Shown here one piece after another: positions 35,080-47,503 of a DNA stretch of 64,000 nt. The DNA lies in the NCBI GenBank assembly GCA_037126765.1, contig JBBCBC010000031.1, forward strand, positions 3,791,638 to 3,855,637, given 5' to 3'. Position 1 is the first letter of the stretch. Each line of letters opens with the position of its first letter. A program made the position numbers and the translations under genes. This DNA is from Stenogyne calaminthoides (lineage: Eukaryota; Streptophyta; Magnoliopsida; Lamiales; Lamiaceae). The notes under the pieces were generated by a model. That model ran no database searches. It was given only the letters and a program-made list of their open reading frames with translations, and was not told the DNA's origin.

Positions 35080-36215
35080 CGGCTACAACCCGAGCATCCA
35101 GATATACTATGATCAATGGTGAGGGGCTTAAGCATACCCTTGCTCCGATGCGTTACGCAAGAACAAGGACAAATTATCCTACATGATATACACAATGGGG
35201 TATGCGGAAACCATGTTGGGGGACAATCGCTCACACACAAGGTGACTAGACAAGGATATTTTTGGCCCACTTTACGAGCCGATGCACTGATATTTGCAAG
35301 ACGATGTCACAAGTGCCAAATCCATGCCCCTTCTATCAAAAGTCGCCCGGAGAACTTTCCGCGATTCTCGGTCCGCCATTTTGCGAAGTGGGGATAGATA
35401 TCATCGGACGCTTCCTCTGACCTGGCTCACCAAGCACGCTTTAGTTGTAGTGGGCTATTTCACAAAATGGGCGAGACTGAAGCTTTGGCAACCATAGATC
35501 AAGAGCATGTCATTAAGTACATCTGGCGGAACATCATTTGCAGATTCTGCCTACCCCAAGCAATCATATCTGATAATGGGAAACAATTTGTCGGGTTCAA
35601 GATCGAAAGTTTTTTCAGGAAATGGAAAATCACCAAGCTCTTCTCGACCCCATATCATCCCCAATCTAACGGGCAGGTCGAAGCAGTGAACAAAATTATC
35701 AAACACACTTTGAAAGCCAAGATCAAAGATAAGAAGGGAAAGTGGGCCAGCGAACTGCCAGATGTACTATGGTCGTACAGAACAATGTGCCAAAACTCAA
35801 CAGGAGAGAACCCATACTCGATGGCTTTCGGCACAGAGGCGGTGATTCCCTCAGAATTTGAGTTTCAGACATTACGTACATCTCAGGTTGCAATCGATCA
35901 CAATGAGGAGGCCTTAGCCAGGGACTTGGATCTACTCGAAGAGAAAAGGCTAGAGGCCAACATAAGAAATGCTAGATATAAGCAGCAATCGAAAAAATAT
36001 TACAATTCGAGAGTGCGGATTCGACAATTCAAGATCGGCGACCTGGTCTTGAAGAAGACACCGGGAGTAGCCAAATGAGTCTTTGGTTCGAACTGGGAAG
36101 GACCATACAAGGTCACATGAGTATTAGCCAATGGGGCATACGAACTTGAGAATCCGGACGGTTCCCCAGCTCAATTCCCGTGGAACGCTTGCCATATGAA
36201 GAAATACTATCAATA
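35080..36215 (+). pseudogene. Tat4 integrase
   Basis: The zinc-binding N-terminus is around 35180-35335 (HDIHNGVCGNH, then CHKCQIHAP). The catalytic core has its first Asp in GIDIIGR (about 35390-35407), its second in IISDNGKQF (35563-35589) and its Glu in SNGQVEAVNK (Glu at 35680-35682). The triad is therefore complete. A 203-codon open stretch (35467-36078) carries the core and most of the C-terminal domain. Two in-frame TGA codons (36076, 36118) interrupt the C-terminus at positions that are Arg in the family, and the final PWNACHMKKYYQ tract follows to the true stop. There is no sign of a chromodomain, which fits Tat rather than chromovirus elements. A frame break lies near 35400-35470. 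Confidence 0.83.
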
Positions 36216-36690
36216 AGTTGGAGTCGCCTCTTTGAAGGATTTTCGGTCTATATAATAATAATGTTTTCTTTTTCATGCTGTGTTAAACTAAGGGAAGTTG
36301 CATATGTACAATATCGACTTCCCTAAGAATGACTTTCGACATACTTGCGGCGAGGTCGCCACCTTAAATGGTGCGACCCTCCCCAAATTTTGTAAGACGA
36401 CTAAGCATAGTTCACAACCACGTCGCAATGACAATAAGACAATAAGAACAGATGCAAAAAGAAAGTCGCGTAAGGAAATCAGGTCGGCACAATAAAGTGA
36501 AGAGAACATTCATTAATAACAAAGGACCGAAGATCGATACACTAAGAAATACGAAAGTTGAATTACATCGGAAAGCCCGAAGGCAAACTACATCAGGCGG
36601 CCAAAAGCCAATAGGAAAGTAAAAGTACATCTGGATACTAAAACGACTAGCACTTCACCAAGATTTAATTCCTAGACGACTCATTAGTGA
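36216..36690 (+). other. Tat4 region just after pol
   Basis: No conserved frame in either strand. Lies between the integrase stop and the end of the antisense gene. Confidence 0.4.
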
Positions 36691-37806
36691 CAATCGACTT
36701 CGGGGGATGCTGATCAAAAGTACTGTTGAGGATGAGGTTCAACTTCTCAATCTCCTTTTTCTTATCGGGATTCTTGGTACTACTTCGGGGGATGCTGATC
36801 AAAAATACTGTTGGGGATGGGGTTCAACAACTTCTCCATCTCCTTTTTCTTATCAGGATTCTTGATGTTATCATTCTTAGAACATCGAATCCCATCAAGA
36901 TCATCATGACTATGTTCAAAGGCTGCCCACCTAATTGTTGTTGAATAACACTGGCGGATATGTGGGCAGCTAATCTATCGAATCTTGGGCTGGTAAACAC
37001 CTCCCCTAGAGGCCATTTGTGGCCTGCACCCGAGGCCTCAGCTGACCTCATCGGCCTCCGAGCCTCACCGAAATCGAGGTTTCAGGACCACCTTGAGAAT
37101 CTGCCGGCTGCATCTTGTCAGGATTAGGAGTGGGGAGCACATTCCCACTCTAATTGGGAAAGAAGGACAGGTCAATACCAAATCACTCCAAGTCCTTAAT
37201 TTCGAGCACGCAGCGTCGGGATCAGCAAAGTAGGCTCGACCTAAGCGGCGGCTCGAGAGGCGAGGTTGAAAAAAATCGGCATCCGGGGCACCGGCGGATA
37301 GCCGGATGGCCCAGACCACCGCCGCAGGCGTAAGCAAAATTAACATTTTGCTCTTGATCTGCTTGGCCCCCTCCCTCTTCGTGACCCGGCTTAGCCTTGA
37401 TCTCGGAATCGCTAAAATTAAATCTCCCGCCCCAGTAGGGCCACAACATCCCTCTCTGCCACCAACATGCCCTCGGCACTCTTCAGTTGCTCCTCGAGCT
37501 CCTGGACCCTCTTAGCCAGATCAGACTTTTCGACCTCCAAATTTTACGCACCTCATGGGTGTTTGCTTGCAGCTTTGGCTTACTCATAGATAAATCGCAA
37601 GACACGCCTTCTAGTCGGAGAGCTCTAACTTCAGATTGAGCACAAGCCTTCTCCATATAAAGGGCCTTCTTCAGTGGACGACCGGCCGAAGAGTACATGT
37701 TGCCCGTGACCTTTTGACGATGAGCAGTGGAGTGGTCGTCCTTCGTCCACACTCGTGGAACATTGTTCATTGTCCTCGTCAAGTAGTGGGGCTAATCATC
37801 AGGGTC
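36691..37806 (-). pseudogene. Tat4 antisense gene, C-terminal part
   Basis: Collinear continuation of the gene at 61057-62789 across the Cop1 solo LTR. The frames read TRTMNNVPRVWTKDDHSTAH, then GRPLKKALYMEKACAQSEVR. Next comes a Leu/Glu-rich heptad region around 37530-37440 (ELEEQLKSAEGMLVAERD in a shifted frame), a probable coiled coil. It closes with a tract around 37350-37070 that has GPSGYPPVP and DLSFF-like residues. Multiple frameshifts are present. Around 36730-36850 two short copies of CTTCGGGGGATGCTGATC occur in tandem. Confidence 0.6.
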
Positions 37807-37859
37807 ACCATTGTTGGGGAATTAATTGCCCGGATCTATTCGTGATGAATATTTAAATA

Positions 37860-37864
37860 CAAAT
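37860..37864. repeat. Cop5 target-site duplication, left (CAAAT)
   Basis: Identical to 59381-59385. The uninterrupted Cop1 LTR has TACAAATTTAATTC at this place. Confidence 0.92.
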
Positions 37865-38460
37865 TGTTGGTCCCGGTGCAAACGAGTCTTACACGTGTAT
37901 GGGGGGGAATACACGTGTTGATTTTTTTTTTTTTTTAAAACTTTTTTTCTTCTTCGAGGTCGACTTGGGTCGATAATCACGAAGATTAGGTTCGAGAAGC
38001 ACGTAGATCGCTCTGAGTCAAAGTCTCATTGAGCAGATGATCTGTTTGCTTTCCAGATACCTCGAGATAATCAACCTGAGTCACGAGTGTCGAGATCGTA
38101 ATTGCTTGGATCGGATAACTAACTCTTGAACCCTCGGAAGAGAAATGCGTTCGGTTTGGTAACTATCTGTTGTTCTATTTACTCGAGATGTCTTGGAATG
38201 GTTGGCCCTTTGTTTATACTCGTTTTAGCTTTCTTTGAAAACCTTCCTTTATGAAATAGTGATTAGGTTGTGATTCAATTTACATGCAACCCGATTGGAT
38301 TGATTCGGCCCGAATATCGATGAAAAGTATGCTTTCAAAATCAAGTCAATGCAACAGATAAGCCTGAGATAAGGAAAGCGATAAACAACACAAACAATTA
38401 TAGTGGTTCGAGACTCAAGCTCCTACATCGGCTCTCTCGATCCTCGAGAGAAATTCACTA

Positions 38461-38680
38461 TCAACCGAGCTTTTCGACTACCTCGCGTAGTTTACTTACT
38501 CAACTCGGCCGCGGGTTTTACGACTACTCCGTGGTTTAGTTACTCAACCCGACCTTGAGTTTTCGACTACCTCCGTGGTTTACTTACTCAACACAAACAA
38601 GCTTTGAGACTACCCACAGCAGCTTACTAACTTCTCCTCTAGAGTTTTTCGACTACTCCGGCGTGGTTTACTAACTCTTT
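38461..38680 (-). repeat. Tandem repeat of about 45 bp in Cop5 LTR 1
   Basis: Five degenerate units share CGACTACCTCGCGTAGTTTA followed by CTTACTCAAC. The same array occurs at 48211-48428 and 58010-58230 in the other LTRs. No function known. Confidence 0.7.
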
Positions 38681-39485
38681 ACAACACTTCTCACCAACAA
38701 ACACCTCCAACTACCTTCACAAGGGTTTGGGGTTTCTCGGTTGGTTTCAACTAGGATGAGATATCCTTTACAATGAAGCACAATGCAAAGGGTTAGGATA
38801 TCTCGACTAAGCTTTGGATAAATCTTATCAAGCTAGGCTTAGTATAGTGAGCTCTCTTCAATGTAAGCACTTGGGAAATTCTAGGTTTTTCGAAAGTGCT
38901 TTTCACTTTTACAAGAATAAGTTTGAGCTCTTGAGTTATGTATAAATTTCCGTAACCTTACAATGTGAGGGTCACCGGTATTTATAGGCATACACCAAAG
39001 GTCACTTTTTGAAAACTATCCGTTGGAGAGATAACCCGTGAGTTTCCTCTTATGGTGTGTGAGAGCGGCTATATTTAGGGTTTGAACCTCCTAACACGTT
39101 TTAGGCAATAGCCTTTCATGTGTCGGTCTTACTTTTTTGCGATCTGGAACTTTTGTACTTGACATCTTTTTACTGCGACACATCCTTTATCGATTGTCCG
39201 GTATGGTACGATGTTGTCTTCCTCTTTTTACTTTTGTTTCGGTTGAAGGTGGATACCTTCAGCGGCTCTTTAGTTACAAACTCGAGTTTGATATAACCTT
39301 AACAATACTTGACTTAGTTCCTTTTTTATGCGCATTTGAATGTCTTGGCAAATATCTATTCTTCTAGGAATCGCGATCTTCTCGATATTGCATCCTTGAG
39401 ATAGATATATTGGTGCCTTGGAACATTGAGTTCATCTCTTGAGCATTGATACCTTCTTGAGTCTTGATAATTCTTGTGCCGGTAT

Positions 39486-39560
39486 TCTTGATCTTGATCT
39501 TGATCTTGATCTTGCGTCTTGAGTCTTGAGTCTTGAGTCTTAGGTCTTACGACTCTTGAG
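39486..39560 (-). repeat. CTTGAT/CTTGAG hexanucleotide repeat in Cop5 LTR 1
   Basis: Consecutive CTTGAT units followed by CTTGAG/CTTACG units. Similar runs lie at 49249-49330 and 59044-59125. Unit number and phase differ between the three LTRs. Confidence 0.8.
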
Positions 39561-39821
39561 GTCTTCGAGACATATTGCTTGTTTGTCTTGAATCTTCATC
39601 TTTGAGTCTTCGATTTTTCGATTTCATCTTCGAAGTTCTTGAGGTCTTGAGAACCTATCTTTGAACTATATCTCACGACTATACATTTTTGCGAGATAAC
39701 ATCCGAATACTCTAAAAGCGAATCTCGACTAACTATCAAGATCATTCTGAACATGTCATACTCAGGGGTTTTGGGATCTTAATCAAAATCATATATCTTT
39801 TCTTAAATTCATCTCCCAACA

Positions 39822-39836
39822 ATTTCCCCCTTTTTG
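39822..39836 (-). other. Cop5 polypurine tract, internal copy 1
   Basis: Minus-strand CAAAAAGGGGGAAAT directly abuts LTR 1. Confidence 0.85.
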
Positions 39837-40230
39837 ATGATGCCAAAACCTATCTTGTTACAAAACATATAACCTATACTCAGGTTTCAGTTTATCCTAT
39901 TACAAGATTGGTTAACAATTTTTCAACAATCTTCCCCCTTTAATGATGAGTTTCCCAACAATTTCAGAGGGTCTCCCAACAATTAATTATTCAATAATTT
40001 CTTCAGTAATGAATCTCTTTAATAGTTCATCACTAAATACTTAAATAATTTTTCATAAACAATTAATTCAGAGACATTCGTATCAGGCATATCAAATATA
40101 AAAGACATGTAAATAAGATAATGAGATATTATCTTTTGAGCATAATGATAAATCTTCATTAATGAATGGTATCCCATTACAGATTACAATGAGTTTATCA
40201 ACAAAAATCAAAAAGACAAAAATTTTAAGA

Positions 40231-41789
40231 TTACAGAATCTTCTGAGCCTTCAGTCTTCAGTCTTCTGATTTGGCTCTTCTGCTCTTCTTGCTCTTCAGT
40301 TTGCTATTTCTTCAATTTCATCAGTGGGTACCTCCAGGTCGAACATTCCAAAGAATCTCTTCTTCAGCTCATTTCTCTCTTTGATGATGACGGTATTTTC
40401 TGTTAAACCACCTATTTGACCAAAGATCTTGAGCAATCTCTTGAGTAATAGCCTTTTCATTCACCAAGCCATTACCAAGTCTTGGAGGAGGATAGGAATA
40501 TGGACCAGGGGCTACTATCTGCACCTCTCCTTCATCCGCAAGGTTTATCCAACTTTGGAGATACTTTGGATAGAAGGTTAGGAGATATTCAATGAAAGCT
40601 TCATTACGATCGAGCTTTCCCTCTCCTCCCACGAAAGCACATCATAGTAGAACCAGAAGGTTCTCTTGACCTCTTCCCACATATCGTTGAGTTTGATAGG
40701 CATCCATTTATCAACGTGGGGCCACTTCAGTGCTTTTGATGTTTCTCTCCTTTTGCTCGCAAACTTCTTGAATCCACTCCTTCGCTTCAACTCCTCTTCA
40801 GTCTTTTTCTTGATCACAGGCACGCCTGAGACTGAAACGACAGCTTTCTTAGCTTGTTCTTCTTGGAGTGTCTTCAGAGCATTCCTTGTATTGAAGACTT
40901 TCTTCTGAGGTTGAGACTCAGATTCTTCAGTACCTTCATCATCCAGAATCAGCTTTCTCTGGATTGGCTTAGAAGCCTTTGCACGCTTGCTTTCAGGTTG
41001 AACAACTCCCAAGGTTTTCCTTTTCATAGGCAATTCAGCACCAACCTGGCTTGTTCCAACCTTAGTCCTAGCACTCAGTTTCTCTTTTGCAACTTCAAGC
41101 ATAGTTTGCTTAGAAACTCGAGTGTAGATGGTCTTCTCTACCTGAGCAAATTTCAACTTCTTAGTAGCTTCGACTTCTTTGAAGGCTTTGGATAGGTTGT
41201 ACAATTTAGCATCTTTCTGAGCCTTCTTCTCCAAAGTACGTGCCAATAACTTACGAAGTCCTGCTTTGGTCTTTCCCCTTCTTGCATAGTAGTTTGGAAG
41301 AAGTCTGGAGAGTGTTGTATCCATGTGATATTGCTCTTTGCTCACACAGCGAACCTCCCCTGCTATCTGATCTTGCTCATCTTCCATCCTTCTGATGTGG
41401 TTCTTAGCCACAGAAAGTTCTTCAGACATGTGGGCAAAGCGGCGGAGAGTGCTTCGTGAACATCTCTGTCATCTTGGTCATGAAAACCTTTGAGCTCATT
41501 TCCTCAACAATGATTTAATCATTACTTCATTCCTCTCCTTAATTTCACCTCTAGAAACCACAGTTGACTCCACGGTATACATTTCATTTTAAAGATCGAG
41601 CTCAAACTTTGACTCCCTCGCTTTTTCATTCAAACTTTTCTTCCATGGAGGTCATCCCAGAGGTCGAGTGTTTTGGATTAGCACCAGCTCTGAAGAGTGA
41701 CTAAGACTTTCCATCTTCTGAGCTTGATTGGCCAATGCTTCTTCCATCTGAGCAACCTTGACCATCATTGGATCAACCTTCTCAAGTTT
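40231..41789 (-). pseudogene. Cop5 extension fused to RNase H, copy 1
   Basis: The RNase H frame reads VEKKDIRME (41790-41804) and, without a break, continues KLEKVDPMMVKVAQMEEALA rather than the usual copia ending with ADIFTKPL. The extension is Leu/Glu/Lys-rich with heptad spacing (MSEELSVAKNHIRRMEDEQD and following), so a coiled coil is likely. A basic region (KLSARTKVGTSQVGAELPMK, then KRKTLG and PESKRAKASK) comes next. A C-terminal part with FYYDVL, TFYPKYLQSW and VAPGPYSYPPPRL follows. A 283-codon piece (40578-41429) and an 87-codon piece (40369-40632) are open; frameshifts near 40600 and 41430-41650 break the rest. No membrane segment is apparent. The position matches the extra frame downstream of pol in SIRE-type copia elements, but I do not recognise the sequence. 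Confidence 0.7.
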
Positions 41790-43300
41790 CTCCATCCTTA
41801 TGTCCTTTTTCTCGACATGATCTCTGATGAAGTGATGTCGATATCCACATGCTTGCATCGGTGTGCAATACGCATTTTGTGAAATAGCAATGACACTATT
41901 ATTGTCACAAAATATTGGTACTTCATTGGCTACAACTTTATAATCCCTCAATTGTTGTCTGAGCCAAAGAATGAAAGCACAACGACTTCTGCGACCATGT
42001 ATTTTCGATAATCTTGGTTGCTCACATCGAGGTCCATTTCTTTGAAAACCAAGATATCAACTTACTCCCTAGAAATTGACAAGTTCCTGTAGTAGACTTC
42101 CTGTCAATTACGCAACCTCCATAATCGACATCCGAGTAACCGGTTAATTCAAAGGTTATCATCATTTGGATACCATAATCCTCTATTCATTTGTGCCCTT
42201 AAGATACCTTAGTATCTTTTTGGCGACCTCCATGTGACTAGCCTTAGGATTAACGGTATCTTGCACATATCCCAACAACCAAATGTTATATCCGCCTGCT
42301 TTAACGTGAGATAGAGCAATGATCAATGATTCCTCTATAATCGGTATGAACCGACGGATTTGCCTTAATCGAGGATCCATCTTGTAGTTAGTATTCATAG
42401 GAATCTAAGCGCATTGCAAGTCTGTACACCATATTTTGCAATCGGATCTCGGTGTACTTTGCTGGTTGATGAATATTCCTTCCTTTGATTGTTTCACTTG
42501 AAGACCTAGAAAAAGTTCATCTCTCCCATCATTGACATCTCAAACTTGCCTTTCATCGATTGTTGAAAACTTTTCACCACGGTGATGATTTGGAGATTCA
42601 AAAATGATGTCATCAACATATATCTGAACCAGTAAGATATCTTTCCCATCCTCTATCCTGAGCGAGTTCTATCAATGATCCCTTTGACAAAACCATGGTC
42701 AAGAAGAAACCGAGAAAGAGTATCATACCATGCTCTGGGTGCTTGCTTAAGACCATACAAAGCTTATCTGAGCCTGTAAACTTGGTCATTCTGTTTTGAA
42801 CCCGGAGGTTGTTCCACATAAACCTCTTCTTTAAGCACACCGTTCAGAAATGCACTTTTCACATCCATTTGATAGATCGTGAACTTCATGTGGTAAGCAT
42901 ATATGCAAGAAACAATCGATGGCTTCTAGTCTTGCAACAGGTGCAAAGGTTTCATCATAATCCAAGCCTTCTTCTTGGGAATAACCTTGTACAACTAGCC
43001 TTGCCTTGTTTCTCACAATGTTGTTGTTTTCATCTCTTTTATTCTTGAAAACCCACTTGGTTCCAATGACATTGTGCCTTTACGGTCTATCTACTAGCTC
43101 CCATACTTCATTCCTTGAGAATTGATTCAAATTTCATCTTGCATAGCAATAATCAATGAGAATCTTGTAGAGCTTCACCAATCTCAAGAGTTCTTTTTCT
43201 CGACAGAAGAAATTTGAATAGTGCACTCTCACCATGGAACCTTCTTGTCTTAACACCAACCCGGTTAGATCACCCACAATCGACTTGTAGGATGACTATC
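41790..43300 (-). pseudogene. Cop5 reverse transcriptase and RNase H, copy 1
   Basis: RT: NKARLVVQGYSQEEGLDYDE and TFAPVARLEAI (43016-42920), DVKSAFLNG-like residues in a shifted frame near 42860, then IYVDDI with an intact YVDD at 42610-42621. Connection and RNase H: LRQIRRFIPIIEESLIIA and PKASHMEVAKKILRYLKGT (42398-42183), then VPIFCDNNSVIAISQN (about 41930-41880) and RHHFIRDHVEKKDIRME (41840-41790). The final RNase H helix with its last acidic residue is absent because the frame enters the extension. At least five frame breaks occur, mostly at or beside CAG/CTG positions. Confidence 0.82.
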
Positions 43301-45020
43301 TAACCATTTCCTTCTTGATGTTCTGTTTGATAGTATCATCAACATTTGAAATGTGAGGTTCAGTTAGTTCAGTGAATTCAGGAAACAACAGAAAAGGAGA
43401 AAGGGAATCATCTTCCTCAGGGGAAATTCTATTCAGAACATTGTCAGAGACATTTGTTCCCCTTTGGTTGATAGTTTCAAAATTTGCCTCAGCTGTGACC
43501 ACATCTTCATTGGCATCACATACGAAGTGCGAGGCGGTGTCCATTCAGATTGGTCACCATTGAGTGTTGGTTTTCTGAGTCTCACCAACTTTGATTTCCA
43601 TCTGAACTTCTTTATCGAGTCTGAGTCACTCCAATCATAGAATGTGACTGACTTCTTCTTTTCAGGTTCAGTGGATGATTTATCTTTCTGTTTCAGGCTT
43701 AATCTGGTGATCCTCTTAGTCAATTCATTTGCATCATGTTCCTGTTTCTTCTGAACACAAGTAGATTCATCAAAAACAACATGAGGTGTTTCCTCCACAA
43801 TAAGAGTCCTCTGGGTTGTAAACTCGAAAGCTTTACTAACTTCGAATATCCTAAGAATATTCCTTCATCGGCTTTTACTATCAAATGTTTTCAACTCGAT
43901 CTTTACCATTATTGTGTATGAAACACTTGCAACCAAACACACGAAAGAAATAAACAAGAGGCTTCCTTTCATTCCAAAGTTCATAAGGCATTTTGCCTTG
44001 ACTCTTTGTCAGCATGGATCTATTACGAGAGTAGCATGCGGTGTTTTGGAAAATTAAAACCTTTTAGGAATGTAAACCCGGCAATCATTGTCCTCGAACT
44101 TCTTTCGAGTCCTGTTCCTTCTTTCAAAGAACACCATTTTGTTGAGGGGTCCTTTGCGGTGATGTTTAATGTGAAATTCCATTCTCGCACAATAATCGGA
44201 TATGATATGATTTATAAACTCGGTTCCTTTGTCGGATCGATTTTGACCACACTCGGATTTTTCTCAATACCGAGCCTTTTCAGTAACTCTGGCAGTTTTA
44301 TCTGAGTCTCTTTCTTACTGAGTAAGAATATGACCCAAGTATATCTCGAGTAGTCATCAACTACTACTAGCGTGTATTTTCTGCCATTGGTACTCACTGG
44401 TGTTATAGGACCAAAGAGATCCATATGCAATAGCTGAAGTATTCTCTCAGGAGAAACTTCTACTTTGCTTTTTAAATGATGCTTTAACTTGTTTTCCTTT
44501 TCGACCGCATCACAAATGTGTTCCTTCTTGAACACTTCATTAGGCAACGCTCTCACAAGAGCTAATCTTGCAAGCTTGTTCAGGGTTTTAAAATTCAGGT
44601 GATTCATTCTTTTATGCCATAACCAACTGGTATCTATGGAACTTTTAGCAACTAAACATGTATCTTTAGGAGTTGAACTCCAATCAAAGAAGATACACAT
44701 TCCTTTTCTTGTACCAAAGCAAAACTTTTTGTGATGTATCATCTTTCATTAAAACATAAGTTCTTAGAGAACTCAACATTAAAACCTTTATCACAGAATT
44801 GGCTAATTGAAAGCAAATTATGCTTCAATCCAGATACATATGAAACACCATGGATATGAATCGAAGTCGACTTCCAAAGTTCCATATCCTTGATCTCATC
44901 CTTGGAGTTATCTCCAAAAGTGATATCGCGGGCCTCTTTGTTCAACATAGTCATTTGAGCATCTTCTTGAATCTGTCATATGTCTTGAGCATCCTTTGTC
45001 AAGATACCATACATCGGAGA
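43301..45020 (-). pseudogene. Cop5 protease and integrase, copy 1
   Basis: The protease active-site segment WYLDKGCSRHM is at about 45013-44980 (Asp kept; Lys replaces the usual Ser). Integrase: LWHKRMNHLNFKTLNKLA (44620-44560) with ICDAVEKENK as the damaged CC part of the zinc site, then LHMDLFGPITPVSTNGRKYT and LVVVDDYSRYTWVIFLLSKK (44440-44320). The second Asp is in a frame-shifted SDKGTEFINH-like tract (44235-44205). The hinge to RT (43798-43433) is acidic and Ser-rich. The first catalytic Asp (HMDLFG) is intact. Confidence 0.8.
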
Positions 45021-46440
45021 TTTTTCATCTCTGCTTTCATCGATTGCCGTGTGATCTTTCATCGACTTAGTGCCCTTGTTTTTCCCTCCGAAAAACAGAT
45101 CAATTCTTAGGTACCCAATTTGTGTAGGGTCCTACAAGGTTAATTTGTACCTTTCGGAATCCAAATATGCGACAACTCTAATCACTTTAGAGTGACTAAT
45201 TTGTCTTCCATAAACATCAACATATACATCCACTACTCTTGGGTACCTTAGCGGTTTTTACGTATATGTGTGCTAGCTTTAGCATGAACATGTGCCTTTG
45301 AATTCTTCTTTGGTTCGGGCCTTACATTGGATGCTTTGGCTTTTTGTCTTTGACGGTCTAAATCTTTGATGACTTGGGTTGGATAACCTTTACCCTTAGC
45401 AAGTGAGGTTCGGGTTATGCATCTTTGAAATCTGGGTCTTTTCAAAGATCTTGAAGACTTGGTCTCTTGGTTGAGAATATCTCTTTGAGTGTTTCTCATC
45501 CGAGGATTCCTCCGATGGTTCGATGTGGAGCCTTCGGGTTTGCATTCTTAGCTTTGAGGCTTTGAAGTATACTAGGAAACTTTCCAATCGATTTCTCGGG
45601 TTTTCTAGCCTTTACGAGGTTTGGGCTTTCCAACTGATCATTCGACTTCTTTGAGACCATATGTCTTTTTCCATTGTCTACAACCTTGGGCATTACTTGA
45701 CTTGAAGTGTAGGTGCCCTTTGGTTTTACAAAGATTGTCTTCTTGCTACTTGATCGACATTCGGATGACCTTGTGAGGTTCTCCTGGAATAAATCCCAAT
45801 CCAGTTTTTATAGTCACGGATCTCGATAACTCTGAATTTCATCTATTAGATTAGATGCATTATTCAATAGAGTTAACTTCTTACATGCACTATCCTCCCA
45901 CGATTCTGTAGAGTTTCATGCTTCTCGGAGAGGTCATTGAACTTAGTTACGATTATTTGAATCTCTTTTAGTGGATTTCTCTAGCTTGCCCCAGTTAGGG
46001 TCATTATCAACTTCTCTTTTCTCGAGAGTTGTACTTTCGGAACATCTGTTCATCGGTAGCTCCCATTAATTGAAGTGATTTCAATATTGCTAGAGTCTTT
46101 CCATTTTAGATTTTTCGACTTTTCGGTTCCTTATTACGCTCTTGAGTTCTATTTAGCGATCCTTACAAAACAAGCATAGTCCTTCATCGATTCTCAAAAG
46201 AATCCATCGAGTCAAAATATTTTTTTTGATTGGAACTTGAAAACTCTTGTCTTTAGTGTAGAGCAACAACAGAGAAAGAAGAGTTTACCTCCTCAATGGC
46301 CATCGGACGAGATGTCATCACTTTCCTTTGTCGAGAATATTTCATCTGAAAAGAGCTAGATCCTTCCTCGAGTGTTCTTCTTACGCAACCATGGCCTTTT
46401 TGCTAGAGAACTTACGGTCTCTTTTTAGCTTGCCTTTCTC
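45021..46440 (-). pseudogene. Cop5 gag-to-protease linker, copy 1
   Basis: Long Lys/Ser-rich linker between the zinc knuckle and the protease, with frames such as PKVVDNGKRHMVSKKSNDQL (45693-45630) and ARKPEKSIGK after it. Heavily frame-broken. Copy 2 carries the same region (54860-56240). Confidence 0.6.
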
Positions 46441-47503
46441 TTCTCCTTAGCACTCAAAACGGACAATCATCTTTGGAAGTGACCTTTCTTACGGAAATTA
46501 TAGCATCTGTTGGTATCATCATCACGATCATTTTCTTCTTTGGACTTGGAGTCCTTCCTCTTGGATGAAGATCCTTTAGCTTTCAGGTCCTTCTTCTTCT
46601 CAGTTGATCTGCCCTCAGGTTTCTTCTGGTACCTGTGGTTTCTGTAATAGCTTTTGTATTTTCCAAATCTACTATTAAGTCTATCAACCCTCCTTGCCAT
46701 CAGTGCTAGCTTTTCCTCAAGCTCATCCTGATTTTTGGCATGGGGGTTCTCAGACTCTCTAGTTTTAAAGGTTTTATCTTTGGCTTTAAAAGCCACATTC
46801 TGACTAGATGATGAGTCATCTTTGCTGTCAGCCTTTTTGGATTTCTTATCAATTACAAATTCATAGGCCTTCAGCTCAGAGAAGACTTGTTGGTAAGGCA
46901 TTGAATTAATATTCTTGGTGTTTTCAATCACCACTGCATGAATATCCCATTTCTTAGAAAGACCTCTAAGAATTTTCAATGCAACTTCTCTCTGTGGATA
47001 TTTCTTTCCAAGTGCATTTAGATCATTCATGATGCTAGTGAATCTGACTTCCAATTTGTCTATTGATTCACCATCATCCATTTCAAAAACTGTCAAACTT
47101 TCCAATTGCCCTTTGAAAGTTTGTTTTTTTTATATGATCGTGCCTTGCCTTGGCATATAACCATAGTGTATCCCAAATCTCTTTAGCGAATATTAAAGTG
47201 AGAGATCATTCTCATCACACCATCATCAATTATCTTGTATAATGTGTCTTTTTGCAATGTAGTCTAGATTGACTAACTTTCTCTCCTCGAGAGTCGGGTT
47301 GGTCATCGGACTTAGGAAATTCTGCTCTAGGATCAATTCTCTCATCTTCGTTCTCTCAGGATTCACCATAATGAAATTGGAATGGTCCTTGAGAGACCAC
47401 TCTCCACATACGCTCATGTTTAGAATCTGGAGATGAGCTGCATTCTCGATCTCCACAAATCATAGTTTTCTACTGAGAACATGGGAAGTTTTTTAGAAGA
47501 CAT
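46441..47503 (-). pseudogene. Cop5 gag, copy 1
   Basis: The start ATG is at 47503 (MSSKKLPMFSVENYDLW, the usual copia gag start). After a broken N-terminal third, 212 codons are open (47105-46467): ESLTVFEMDDGESIDKLEVR, ALKILRGLSKKWDIHAVVIE, SELKAYEFVIDKKSKKADSK. A Ser/Lys-rich tail leads to CYNFRKKGHFQR, a zinc knuckle in which the second Cys is lost through a change at a CTG (46490-46496). Copy 2 keeps the full CX2CX4HX4C. Gag of this layout is common in SIRE-like copia elements, but I do not fix the lineage. Confidence 0.82.

Larger units (their letters stand above)
37865..39821 (-). repeat. Cop5 LTR 1 (3' LTR)
   Basis: 1957 bp, TGTTGGTCCCGGTGCAAACG to CATCTCCCAACA, followed by a polypurine tract. 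Contains a tandem array (38461-38680) and a CTTGAT/CTTGAG microsatellite (39486-39560). Confidence 0.92.

Noticed and set aside
40854..41195. Open frame of 113 codons on the plus strand
   Set aside because: It is the antisense shadow of the Cop5 coiled-coil extension, which has the better protein-like composition.
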